A DNA stretch of 64,000 nucleotides from Phytophthora hibernalis (Eukaryota; Oomycota; Peronosporomycetes; Peronosporales; Peronosporaceae), in the NCBI GenBank assembly GCA_012656075.1, contig JAAKBF010000028.1, positions 372,001 through 436,000 of the forward strand, written 5' to 3'. A model generated the notes under the pieces. That model saw only the letters and a program-made list of their open reading frames with translations. It ran no database searches and was not told the origin of the DNA. A program made the translations under genes and the position numbers. This document shows, in pieces, positions 33,385 to 44,404 of this stretch. Numbering within the stretch: position 1 is the stretch's first letter; every line of letters starts with the position of its first letter.

Positions 33385-36274
33385 TTACTGTTGCGTGTTG
33401 CGACCAGAACGACACGCTTCGTAGCCTTCTTCCTTGCGTTTTGGGCCGTCTTTGGCGTAGTCGGCCATCCCCTGGTGCGAAGGCACTTGAAGCGACAAGA
33501 ACACGAAGGCCAAAAGGTGCAGGACAAGGGCGATGAGAGCGAGAGCTGCCACGTCGTAGTAACGCTTGGTGTAGTCCATGTCCAGCGTCTTCAAGTACAC
33601 TTCGCCGTACACGGGGACAGCCGGGTATCCGGGGCGTCGAACGATAGCACGATGCCCTTGAGCTCGTTCACCATGAGGATCTCGAACGCGTAGCCGAAAA
33701 TGGACAGATGCTTGAGCCAGCCCACGGATCCTGGCATGGTCTGAGTGTTGAGCAAGAAGCCGCCGAAGAGAAGCATGACTAAAGGACCACGGTGGCTCCG
33801 AGGTTTGCCGCGCCCACACGTCTAGCCAGCACTCCGACTAGCAGGCAAATAGAGCCCGCTGCCACGTTAAACAGCACCAGCGTCAGCCAGAACAGCAGGA
33901 AGTGCTCCACTGACGACTGTAGCCCCATAAACCAGTAGAAGATGCTTGCAAATAGTGACGCTGGGAGTACTCGAAGCAGCAACATGTCCAGCGTAGCCTT
34001 GGCCAGGAAGTAGCTGAACGCGCCGTAGTACATGGCACCGGTCTCGCGAAGAAAAATTTGACGTTCGGCGATGAACAGATCCATGGAGCTCATGCTGGCG
34101 AAACCAAAGAACGTCAAGATGAAGTAGAAAGCGCCCATGCGGTTCTGGAAGCCAGCGAGGTCGTTGGTGACACCGTTGAAAATCAGTCCACCAAATAGAC
34201 CCAAAGCCAGGCTCAGCACGACGTGCAGTACCAACAACGATTGGTGACGGAAGATGTTCTGAGCCGTGCGAGCGAAGAGAACGCGGATTTCAATGATGAG
34301 CGATTGGAGCGAGGCCATCTTGCTCTTGGGTCGCGGTGCCTCCTCCATGACGAACGGAGACGATTCGGCGTCGAATGCAGGACTGCCAATGGCGCGGGGA
34401 GAATTTTTGAGCTGAGGGGTATTTGCAGCAGTGGATACGGCGGTGGACGGAATGTCTTCACTTCCTTCGTGGGATTGAATTGTTGGGATATTGCTCGTGT
34501 CGCTCGCAATATCGAGAATAAAGTCGGCGATGTTTTCGTTCTGTACAGCAAAGCACGACACACTGGTGAGCAACAGTAAAGATAGAGAAGATTGCATCGG
34601 ATATGGCACGTACCTCAGGGCATTTGAAGCCAAGACCGTGGAAGTATCCCTTGGAGTCCGCAGGTGCTCCACTGTAGAGCAGGTTTCCCTTACCAAGCAG
34701 CATGATCTTGTCCAGCAGCAGGAAAGAGCGAGCGCTGGGTTGATGAATGCTGAGCACCACGATGCGCCCATGACTTGCCAGCTCTTTCAGGAGCTGCACA
34801 ACAGAATGAGCTGACGAGCTGTCTAGTCCGGACGTGGGCTCGTCCAGAATGAGAACCTGCGGCGACGTCACAAGTTCCATACCGATGCTTACACGACGTC
34901 TCTCACCGCCAGATACGCCACGCTGAGAGCTGCCTCCTCCCACCGAACCAATTCGAGAGTTGGCGACGTGGCCAAGGTTGAGCTCTGCAATAACACGCTC
35001 CACCAAGGCATTCTTGACGCTACCAGACATCGCAACCGGGAGGCGGAGCTGTGCTGAATACGCAATGCACTCGCGTACAGTGAGCGTCGAATACAGAGTG
35101 TCATCCTGCTGCACGTAGGCTGCAATACGGCGGTAGCCCTTGGTAACCTTTTGGCCGTCGAGCAAAAGCTCCCTGAAAAACTCGCGTTGCCATTTTTCAC
35201 TGCGGCGAGCGCGTTGAGCAGGGTCGTCTTACCCGAACCACTGGGCCCCAGCAAACCAAGAACCTGACCACGCGACACACTTCCCGAAATCGCGTCCAGA
35301 ATGCAATTTGGCTCCATGAGAGACTTGTTGTCGCCATTCGCATGACAACTAACATTCCGGAACTCGAGCGTCTTGGCCGAGCTAGAAATGACCTTTAGTA
35401 ATTCGGTCTCCAGCTCCTCCTTGTCGCCGCGCCGAATGCCTACCAGACAGCAGCAACTGACACAGCCGCCAAGTAGCAACAGCATAAGCAAGACCCCACA
35501 GGCTACTACTGCGAGCCACACACCACCTGTATCGTCAGAATCATCGTCAGTTGTAGTAGTAACTGAAGTGGTGCTGCCGCTGCTTTCGGAGCTGTCAGAG
35601 CGCTCGCAACCCGATGCCTTGCACGTAGCAGAGAGCGGAAGAGGTGAGCCTTCGATCACAATGGAGAGCTCCGACGAATCGGTCACTTGGATCTTGGCAG
35701 GTTTCCCGCTCAGGGAGCCTTCAACCATAGCCTTACTCATGGTCGAGCATTCCGGGCCGCACTTGCAGTCGATGTTGCCGCACTCTCCATTAGCGGCACC
35801 AGAAGCGAAAGAACACTGCGTCATGTTGCAGTCAATAACATGAACGCCGTTCACCGTGTCCTTCGTCTTGTAAACTGCCGCAGAGCAGGTTGCGTCACCC
35901 TGTTCGTCGCGATCGCAGCTCACATCCAGCGCACCACCCGGGAAAAGCGCTTGCAGAGTGCTGGAAAGCGTGCAAGTGTACGTTTTGGAGGAAGCTCCAG
36001 CGTCGTAGTTGAATCCCGTGACGCACGAGTAGTCCGAGCCTAGGGCAGAGCTGCACACGTCCGAGTCTTCGTCGTCATCGTTCACTTCACACAGGCGGCA
36101 GCCCAAACCGCTAAAGCCATCGCGGCACTCGCATTCACCCGTGGATTCATTGAGCTGCTCGTAGTCTGGGTCGCAATCCTCATCGGTGACAAGTGAAGTG
36201 GAAGAGGAACTCGAAGGAAGTGACTGCAATAGCGCCACCGTCAGCAACAATGACTGGAAACGTGACGTCCGCAT
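33385..36274 (-). CDS. ABCG half-transporter with EGF-like ectodomain
   Basis: From the ATG at 36274: signal peptide (MRTSRFQSLLLTVALLQSL), an EGF-like module (TGECECRDGFSGLGCRLC, about residues 46-63), a Cys-rich extracellular region of about 150 residues, an Asp/Ser/Thr linker and a membrane segment (WLAVVACGVLLMLLLLGG, about 250). The ATP-binding domain follows with Walker A LLGPSGSGKTTLLNALA, signature GVSGGERRRVSIG and Walker B VLILDEPTSGLDSSS, and then a C-terminal ABC2 membrane domain (about 34250-33400). The layout resembles plant ABCG24/28-type proteins. A 73-bp intron lies at 34613-34541. Frame breaks at TTTTT 35176-35180, TTT 33781-33783 and CCCC 33631-33634 are each repaired by one extra homopolymer base, so they are probably sequencing errors. 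Substrate unknown. It lies 240 bp upstream of HIS7 on the same strand. Confidence 0.9.
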
Positions 36275-37169
36275 GATGACTTGTCACGGAGGTGGGTCAA
36301 TTCAGAATGGATGAGATTGTCGCGTCCAGTGGCTGCGTCGCCGCTTTGCATTTTAATGTTTGTTCATTTAAAAAGAAATGTTCAATACAGTTGTAGACAG
36401 AAACATGTACTGTAGGGTGGAGGAATGGCTGGGAGATTGGATACCTACAGTACCAGGTACAGTGCCGGTACTCTGTACGTCCGGTATACTGTACGTGTAC
36501 GTGTACCATGTATTACGGTATTAATAATACATGTACCGGTAAATAGTATATTCGCGAGGGCAGGGTGATATTTGCGGAGGCGCTGAGCTCATCAGCCGCC
36601 CCCTCTCCCTCTCCGGTGAGAGATTCTTTTGCCACGCTGGGATGTCAACATTTCGGCCAGGCAAGGTGAACCCTGAGCCGATCCTAAAATATTCGGTACC
36701 CCAAGAAGTGTCTCTGCACCAAACCTGTCTCTCTGCGCTCGTTTTGTTACCGACTTCCTTGCGTTAGATGTATACTGTACGGACAGCCAATTTACATCGC
36801 AATATTAGCTTTTCACGCGGTCAGTAATAAAACGGTTATATTACCAATATTTTTCATGTGTAGTTGGTAACACAAAGAGCTGCGCAAACGCAAACGGCGT
36901 GCTACGTACAACTCTTGATCGAATCTTTATGTTTCTTCTCGTCTAAATGTCGTACTAACACAATTTGGTGTTGCGCGAATGTGCGCATGACTTGTGATTT
37001 TGACTTCAAAAAGCTAACTCGGACAGAGCAACACTCAAAACATCTCTTCGACTTCAGCATGACATGAAGCAATGCTATCTATTTCCTGGGAACGAATACG
37101 AGTAAAGAATCTTTTTAACATTGAATGGTCGACCGCAAGTACTATTTAGTCTTAGGTACTATAGCTTCC
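36275..37169. other. Upstream region of the ABCG gene
   Basis: No gene seen. It contains a run of GTAC/CCGGTA-rich palindromic microrepeats at 36455-36545 (TACCAGGTACAGTGCCGGTAC and similar) and one TACATGTA octamer at about 36527. The right end passes into the flank of the second MULE. Confidence 0.5.
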
Positions 37170-37811
37170 CTATGCATGCAGTGCCTTCAGCAGATACCGC
37201 ATCCTGAAGTATCGTAGAAGGCTTTTTGACGGGGACGTTGGCAAGGCTATTCCTCTCACGGTACACTCGAAGAACAGCAGCACCAGCGGACCGCAGTTGT
37301 AGCCATCCGATTGCTTCAAACGTTCCTCTCGTTTAGCTACCATCGACTTCGTGGTCTCGACGAACAAAGTTTCGACGATGGTTTCGCATTCCTCGAAGTG
37401 CTTCCGTTTTTGCTGAGGGTCAAACACAGTGAGCGTTTGTGGTGTCGATTTCAGGTCGAACACGACGCCGCACCAGTGATTTTTGTCGAAGTGGAGTGGA
37501 AGTAGCACGAATCCATTGCGGCTGTGAAACGGCTCGCTACCTTCGATAATCTTGTATTTACTTTCGATATCTTCAGTCCCACAAAATGCCGGGGAAACGA
37601 TGCCAATCGGACCGTATTCTTCGTGAAGCGTTGTCATACCGTGCATTAAGGCGTCATCGTTGAGCCATTCGTCTTCGCGAAACCGTAATATAGCGTCATT
37701 ACGAATCCGTCCGAATGGCGATTCTCGAGTCATAGTCAATAATAAACTCCGAATTGCTGCAGTAGCGCTATCTTTACCAATATTTAGGTATTCATCGAGA
37801 CCAGGCGGTAC
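37170..37811 (-). CDS. Ulp1-like (C48) protease domain of the MULE
   Basis: The frame from 37811 reads straight on from the transposase linker after one TAG (37812-37814): PPGLDEYLNIGKDSATAAI, then the substrate-binding RFREDEWLNDDALMHGM, FVLLPLHFDKNHWCGVVFDL with catalytic His, LTVFDPQQK with Asp, and RLKQSDGYNCGPLVLLFFE with Gln and Cys. All catalytic residues are present and the domain is full length (about 190 residues). Ulp1 family members cut ubiquitin-like modifiers from proteins; in MULEs the substrate is unknown. It may be the C-terminal domain of the transposase protein, reached by read-through or with a mutated codon, or a separate protein starting at the ATG 37739. Confidence 0.85.
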   Translation of the reverse strand, partial: VPPGLDEYLNIGKDSATAAIRSLLLTMTRESPFGRIRNDAILRFREDEWLNDDALMHGMTTLHEEYGPIGIVSPAFCGTEDIESKYKIIEGSEPFHSRNGFVLLPLHFDKNHWCGVVFDLKSTPQTLTVFDPQQKRKHFEECETIVETLFVETTKSMVAKREERLKQSDGYNCGPLVLLFFECTVRGIALPTSPSKSLLRYFRMRYLLKALHA

Positions 37812-40800
37812 CTATAGTCGATTTAATGAAGTCGATTGAACCCACTCCATGGTGCCAGATGCCGCGGTCAGAGTTTGCATCACTTGATGATATTGAGCCA
37901 TCACGCATAGCTGATCTTGGCTAAATACTCCAATCCTTGGTACTCGAATGCCGACAGGTTGATTGATCTCTGGGAGTGATTTTGCATACTCATCCAAAAG
38001 CCGGAGACATTTCGCCACAAATTGTTCAGTAAAAACAAACTTAACTTCACGAGCACACTCGTGAGGGGCAATCAACTTAGCAATAGCTTGTTTTCTTGGG
38101 CCCAGTGTTTTCACGGTGAAACCAGCTAAAAACTCGTGAGCAGACTCATAACTGAAAGTAGATTTCAGCACTCGCGATACGTTTGAGAGTGTGGACACTG
38201 GTGCAAGTGTCCCTTGGACCAGATTCGTGGCCTCCTTGCGCGAGTCTGTCATTCGTTGTCGTTTTTCTTTCTGTTTCTGGCCTTTCCGTATTTTGGGGCG
38301 TCCTCTGCTCTTGGTACTCTTTGAGACGAAGAAAGAAACGTCCTCGCTGGAGCTGGAGCTTTGGTTGGGGTCCTCGCGACTTCGTCTCTTCACAGGCAAA
38401 GTCAAACCAGAAGCATTTACGCTTGCGTCTTCAAGAGGGTGTCCTTGAGGTGGTGATACTCCGGCTATGTGATTTTCGATTCTCGGCACTTCGACGCTGT
38501 GACTCTCGATTGGAGGCACATCGTCGTTGTGACTCTCACTTATTGGCACACTGTCTGTGTGACTGTCGATTGTTGGCACTTTACCATTGTGACTTTCGAT
38601 GAATGACACCCCGTCGGTGTGACTTTCGCTTGGTGCCACTCCGTCAATGTGACCTGGTTCAGACCCTTGATCTTTTCCTGTGACAGCTTCGAGCGTTGGA
38701 GGAACATCATCCTCGCTGGGACTCAAGACCACGTCGCTTGCTGGCACCGCTGCCGATAACTGAAAGAGCGGGTTCACTTCTGACAATCGGTCAGACCGCA
38801 CCGAAGTTTCAGAGCCAAACGGAACATCACCACCAACTATAATCTCCTCAAAGCGCTTTAAAGCCACCAGCATCTTCGTGAAAACAGGTGTACGCTATTC
38901 GCGTCGCAACGTCGTGAGATACTCGAAATTTGTTGGTGCCATTAAGAACCTTGTGTCGGAACGCTGTTAACGAAGAGTCGCTAACTCGAAACGAGCTGCA
39001 CCCAGCTTCATCGTCCGCTGTGTCATCCTCATTAACATGAATGTTCAGTGGACATGTTAAACTCCACCGCGGGTGGATATGCTTGACCGGAATTGCACAC
39101 TTGTTCGACAGCAGTCGACAATAGATGACATGGCGACAAGGTAGCAGCTCCGTCCTCACGTATGTACAGGAGCATCTGTAAGTCTTCATAATGAACAAAA
39201 AGAAGAGAAATTATAAGTTCCAATTCAATGCAAGGAATTGATTCAATACAAACTTACGCTTGTGTCAATGTGATACTTGCGCTCCGGTTCCGCCAAGGAT
39301 GTCAGCTTAAATACGTGATCTTGCAGCTCTCAAATATTATACTGAGTCTTTCGGTCGTTCGCCACACGGAATTGTCTCTCAACGAGCTGGTACGCGTGGT
39401 GACTAACTTTCTTGGCCAGCTTTTCCAGTTCCACATCCGCCCCGCTGTAACGCATATAGCCAACATCCGTAATCTTCTTCGCGTACTCCATTTCAGCGAT
39501 TGACTGCAAGAACATGAGTGTTTCCACACATTCATCAAGCATCATGGTGGGCTTCAGTACGTCTTTTAAATGCCCCCAGGCGACCTCCAGGCTAGCAAAC
39601 CCACGCAGAAGAAGATGTTAATAATGTAACTCACAATGTTTATAGTGATCGTGAAAGTCGTACCGATTGTTAGTGGTGTTGCCTAGATGAGGGACGTCCA
39701 CCCGTCCGTAGCCGCTTCACATTGCTCTGCACTGGTGCCAATTCGCGTTAAAGTATTTCAAAAACGAATGATCGGCCTCCGGAACGTCTTCATGTTGCAG
39801 AATTTGCTTGCCTTCCACGATATAGTACAAATACTTTCGACCGGTCTCGTATCCAGCCTCTGTCTGTGCATTCAGCATCATGTGTACAGCATCTTCCACC
39901 TTGTCATGATCCAGCACTCCGTATTCTCGTTTCGCCACCTCGGTTCGAAGGTACTTCACGACGTGAAAAATACACAGAAGAATGCGTGCACCAGGAAAAG
40001 CATCTCCAAGCAATGAAATCTCTCCAAAGTCCTTGTCCACAATGATGACACGCACTTGCTCCCACGTGGGGTTGAAAGACTTAAACGAGGTAACCGCATC
40101 AGTAAGACATTCTGCACTCTCGTTTTCCATGAGTGCGTGCTGCACCGGTATACAACATAATATCACGGAAGTCACAAGACCACAACAGAGTCACAAAGTC
40201 ACAATACAGCCACAAAGTCACAATTCAGTCACATAACAGTCACAGCAGCACAATAGAGTTCATAAAGCCACAAAGTCACAGCACAGTCAATAGAGTCACA
40301 GCAAAGTCACACAGTGTTAGACAAAATATTCGTACAAGAGTTGCAAACTCAGTCGATGCACGTACGTGTCCCAAAACGTCGTGGATCATAAAGCTGAAGA
40401 GCTTGTAGCGGGCGTCGTTGGTGTTATGAGTCGCGTCAATCATCAGCACCTCCGGAAACGCCTCGAAAAATCTTCGCATTTGATGCGTCTGGAACATGAT
40501 AGTCTGAGCCAACTTGTCGTCGTCCATGTAGATAGTGGCTGTGTTTTCCTTTCGAGAATCGCAAAAGTCGCGCAAAACAGACTTCAATCTAGCCTCAACA
40601 GAGGTTGTCCCGCGGCGCGCATCCTTCAGTTTCTGGACGAGGTTGTGGACATCTCTCAGCGTAACCTTCTTCCCTAAAGACAGCAAATAACAAATAAGTT
40701 TAATTAACTAGCATGTTAGCGAGACCTCACGAGGCATCTTACCCGTTTTCCGTCTCAAATACTCCAAGATGAGCTTCTTTTTCGCCCCAGCCATTTGGAG

Positions 40801-41339
40801 CTCGTCGGCGAAGTTAATCGCATCCGCCTCGTCGACGCGGTGGTTGACAGGATGGTTTTCGTAAGTCACAGATCACAGCCCATGATTTTGCGTCGTGTTT
40901 TGCTGCGTCACGGTCACTTGGAAGCCCTTGTCCGCCGCCCACACCACCGTGAGTGACAGTTGCGCTTCACATTGCGTAGATTTCACGAAGTAGTTCTTTC
41001 TCTTTCCTTTTGAGCGACTTGAGCGGTTCCAACCATGCGTACAGCATAGCCGACGGTAGTATTTTTCGAACGCGAGCGGGATCTGCGTCTTAGCCGTCAG
41101 CGTACCCCTCCTGTCTAGCTCAGCATTCCTCATCGTAGACGTCCGTTTTTTAATACTTAATGCGTTGCATCCTGATACGCGGAGAAAGCTGCAAAGAAGT
41201 CCTCCCAGCTTGCATATTGGCGCTGTTCCAGTGGGGGTGCATAGGCAGTAGTTGCAGGGACGTGGGTCTCGGGGACGGTTGCCTCTGTCGGCTCGATGTC
41301 AGCCTCCGCGCCGGAGCTCGACGACGCGACACTCGCCAT
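37812..41339 (-). CDS. MULE transposase (multi-exon)
   Basis: Start MASVASSSSGAEADIEPTEA at 41339. FAR1/FLYWCH-like zinc-binding part at 41100-40870 (AFEKYYRRLCCTHGW...NYFVKSTQCEAQLSL). A 69-bp intron at 40742-40674 joins LRRKTG to KKVTLRDVHNL. DDE core: EVLMIDATHNTNDARYK (first Asp, about 40440), intron of about 200 bp, then VRVIIVDKDFGEISLLGDAF (second Asp, about 40060) and ARILLCIFHVVKYL. SWIM finger TYRCSCTYVRTELLPCRHVIY (about 39185-39120). The linker 38873-37815 includes about seven 10-residue repeats. Frame breaks occur near 41150, 40860, 39715 and 39200, and at least some may be unmodelled introns. The enzyme would cut and paste the element. Confidence 0.8.
38440..38655 (-). repeat. 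30-bp coding minisatellite in the MULE protein
   Basis: About seven tandem 30-bp units encode HTDGVSFIES-type decapeptides (HNGKVPTIDS, HTDSVPISES, HNDDVPPIES, HSVEVPRIEN). The period is a multiple of three, so the frame is kept. It lies in the linker between SWIM finger and Ulp1 domain. Confidence 0.85.
40160..40315. repeat. GTCACA-type simple repeat in a MULE intron
   Basis: Irregular repetition of AGTCACA / CACAAAGTCACA over about 150 bp, inside the intron between the first and second catalytic Asp regions of the transposase. Confidence 0.8.
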
Positions 41340-41630
41340 GCTTCGTATTTTCGGTGGATTTCGAAATGAAAGGTTGAGAGACGGCCGGACAGGGGGAGAG
41401 GAGGTGTTTCTCTATTTTCATATATAGGGAAATTTAATGCGTGCTGGGAATTTTATTTTTTGTTCCGGTTTTTATTTTTAAATTACGCTGCACCCACTGT
41501 GTGACTTTATCCACTTCCATAATATAATGTAAGGGTTTTTACTGGTAGCCCCAACATTTTGGTCCTTAATTTAAGGACAGAAATTTGCTTCAGTTCCATT
41601 TTTTTATCCTAGAGCCTGGAATTAAGGACA

Positions 41631-41972
41631 TACCGTATTCCCCTGTTACAGGCGTCACCAATATGCAGGCGGAGGGCTCGTACTTAACCCAACGTATTTG
41701 GTCATATCTCTGCTACGCTAGTTTAATAGCTCGCTAATACTAATAAAGTACCTACCAACGACATATACCTGTTCACAATACCTGTAGGACCTTGCTCAGA
41801 AATTTTTGTATCGCAAACGCAAACGGCGATCGATTTACTTGCCTTGGTCTGCCGTATGACCAGGGAGATATGACAATCATATCGAATATAACGGTATTTT
41901 ACTTATTGTTTCATTGACTAAAAGTGAGTGACGCTTGTAACTAAGCGACACTTGTAAAAGGGGAATACGGTA
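41631..41972. mobile_element. MITE with TACCGTATTCCCC ends
   Basis: TACCGTATTCCCCTGTTACA at 41631 is matched in inverted orientation by GGGGAATACGGTA at 41960-41972, and the similarity continues inwards (GCGTCAC / AGCGACAC). Length 342 bp. A TA dinucleotide at each end could be the target duplication of a Tc1/mariner-like system. No open frame. Confidence 0.7.
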
Positions 41973-42147
41973 AGTGACTTAGTGTGGTGCGATGTGTCCG
42001 ATATATCAAATTGTCTTTAGAACAGAGATAAATTTGAAAGTTTGTCCAAGAATTAAGGACAAAACGCAAAAGTGATTTGTTAAAATGGACATTTTGAATT
42101 GACATTTTCAGTCAGATGGACAACAGTAGACACAATGAAAGAACATA

Positions 42148-42488
42148 CCATTCTTAGATCGAATAAATAGCTATGCATATGAACATACCAGAAAATTCTA
42201 ATACTGTAGCAATGAAAGAACATACCGTAATAATCGGGCCCAGTGCGACAAACGGCTGCAGTGCGACGTCAAATCGTTTAAGGGTGATATCCCTCCGTTT
42301 AACATAAAATGTTTGTGCTTTCTAATAGTGATTCCAGTATAACTGGGGCAGCTGTCAAGAGAGAAAATCGTTAGCAAAATGTATCATTATTACGGTATGT
42401 TCTTTCATTGCTACAGTATTAGAATTTTCTGGTATGTTCATATACATAGCTATTTATTCGAATCTAAGAATGGTACCGTAATAATCGG
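42148..42488. mobile_element. Foldback element with 87-bp inverted arms
   Basis: 42148-42234 and 42386-42473 are near-perfect reverse complements (ATTCTTAGATCGAATAAATA...). In addition TACCGTAATAATCGG with a following GCCCAGTG.GAC appears directly repeated at 42223 and 42474, the first copy overlapping the inner end of the left arm. This suggests that one element inserted within or beside another. Confidence 0.8.
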
Positions 42489-42675
42489 CCCCAGTGGGAC
42501 ACCTTCTAACATTTCAAATCAAGTGAAAAGGAAAATGTCGTACTTAACCGGTTAAGGTACTGTATCGCTACATGATCGTCTGAAGTCTAATTAAGTTATT
42601 ATTTTGCCCCCTTGGTGTGTATGTGTCTATTAACATGGATTAATGCGATTTTATGGTTTAATCAATATTTCTCTA

Positions 42676-42993
42676 TTAGAGAACTTTAGTTCCTGGACTA
42701 ACTACATGTAATCGTTTTGGAGACAAAACACAAGATGATCCAACAATATAGCGTGTACCGGTATAACCTCATTCGGCAGCTGAAGTGAAGGAGGTGGCAT
42801 GAGTCGTGGGCCACAAAACGGGGTAGCTCCACTGGAACTAAGTATTTCCTGTAGCCCTGATCGTCCTATTAATAGTTTCCAAACTTTGGAGAAAAAGGAC
42901 GGCATTTGAAAAAAAATGACGAGCATAAACAAGACAGATGGTAATTTACTCGTATTTTAGGCTTTTCGTAGTCCAGGAACTAAAGTTCTCTAA
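42676..42993. mobile_element. MITE with perfect 25-bp inverted repeats
   Basis: 42676-42700 (TTAGAGAACTTTAGTTCC...) is the exact reverse complement of 42969-42993. Total 318 bp, no coding sequence. The intact ends suggest recent activity of a transposase elsewhere. Confidence 0.85.
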
Positions 42994-44126
42994 TCACCTT
43001 AACCAAAATTGGACATTCCAAGTACTGTCAACCAGACAATTAATATCACTCATTGTCCTCTAAAGGTTACAGATCTGTATCTGTCAGATACATGTACCCT
43101 ATTGTGTTTTGTGATCGAGACTTTATGTCCGAGACGAACCGGGCTCTGAGCCGCTTGAGTCAAGCAGTTAATTTCCTCGTTTGAGCAGACCAACTTCCAA
43201 CTTCCATCCGTGAGAATTTGCGATACGAACACGATCAGATCCTCTGCGTCGATAGGGTCTCCTGGTAATCGAGAACAAGAACCACGCACCTGTGTGTTAA
43301 CTGAGTGACTCCGTATGTGGTGGTGCCCGCAGCGGGATCTCATAAAATGCAGTAGTCACTAAAATGACGGAGGAGTACTGGTGCAGATCAGCATCACACA
43401 AGGAGCTTATACGTAATACATTTTGTAACTTGAAAATGAAGCGTCAATCTGAGTACGTGGGTTTTGCTGGACAATCTCGTGGACCTTCGCGATTTACAGC
43501 TGCTCATACTGTACATGTATTCGGTCATCCAACTCGGCGTTATCGCAGACCATCATGCGGCGGCAATTTGCTGCCAACAATCATCAGGTCATTCGTTATG
43601 GACCAGAAACGATACATAATTGCACATCGTCTGCGTTGGGTTGTATGTTTTAACTGGTACTGTACCGTACATTTGCTCAGTACTTGGTGCATCTACGTAC
43701 ACACATGTCGAAGGGATACCGGTACATGTAGAATAGAGTCTGTTTTATCTGCCCATTACCTGCGACTCGAACTCCGAGAGCAGCCAAAATTGGAAAGTTT
43801 GTATCGCAATCAAAGATGTCGTGTTATCCTACGCTTTGAAAAGCACGTGTCCCGATCCCAGCACCGTCGTCCTTCAGCAGTCCAGTCTGGATTCCAGGTG
43901 CGTTCACTCAGCCCAGTACCGGTACACGGTATTCTTTGAAAACCAAACTTTATGTACACAATGTTACATGTAGTCCAGCACCACGTCATATAACCAGTGT
44001 ACTGCATATCCGACCCCCGGTAGGGTAATTCACGGGTTTCATCCGGGTGTACATTTAGTTTAAAATGCCAACTTCCTCTGTAGTGGATACCATAAAAACG
44101 ATGGTCGGGGGCAGCATCACGTGTCA

Positions 44127-44152
44127 TTTTTTAAGTTTTTAAACTTAAAAAA
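44127..44152. repeat. AT-rich hairpin upstream of the ceramidase gene
   Basis: TTTTTTAAGTTT and AAACTTAAAAAA are inverted with a 2-base gap, 250 bp before the ceramidase ATG. Confidence 0.6.
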
Positions 44153-44404
44153 GTGCCGTCACTACCTGTCGTCCTGACAACTTTACAGGTGTTTATCATG
44201 GCTAGCATACCCCGCGTTATGCGTGATCAAATGGATCAGAACCAGTCGTCAGATACGATCCTCGTTCTGGATCTTCCTTGTGTACTTCAGTACATGTACA
44301 AACGCATCAATACTACCGGTACTTATAAGTTGAACGAATTCCGACTGCCATTTTCAAACTTCTCTTCTCGAAGTCTTGTATGCTCAGCATATTTCCCAGT
44401 TGAA

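Larger units (their letters stand above)
37170..41339 (-). mobile_element. MULE with transposase and Ulp1-like protease
   Basis: The minus strand carries, in order, a FAR1-like N terminus, a MULE DDE transposase core, a SWIM zinc finger, a repeat-rich linker and an Ulp1 protease, with at least two introns. Terminal inverted repeats could not be found in the flanks, so only the coding extent is given. The copy is far more complete than the relic at 28-31 kb. Confidence 0.8.
41400..44100. other. Gene-free region made of MITE-like elements
   Basis: 2.7 kb of AT-rich DNA without credible coding sequence. It contains three separate inverted-repeat elements (41631-41972, 42148-42488 and 42676-42993), repeated AATTAAGGACA boxes (41570, 41619, 42051), and several TACATGTA octamers. 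Confidence 0.7.

Noticed and set aside
35373..36043. Plus-strand frames opposite the ABCG ectodomain
   Set aside because: Shadows of a gene with convincing domains on the other strand.
31445..36274. HIS7 and ABCG as pseudogenes
   Set aside because: All frame breaks are one-base homopolymer losses and all catalytic motifs, intron borders and lengths are preserved.
40160..40315. Coding potential of the GTCACA repeat region
   Set aside because: Simple repeats between two transposase exons with plausible splice sites; the open frames are composition artefacts.
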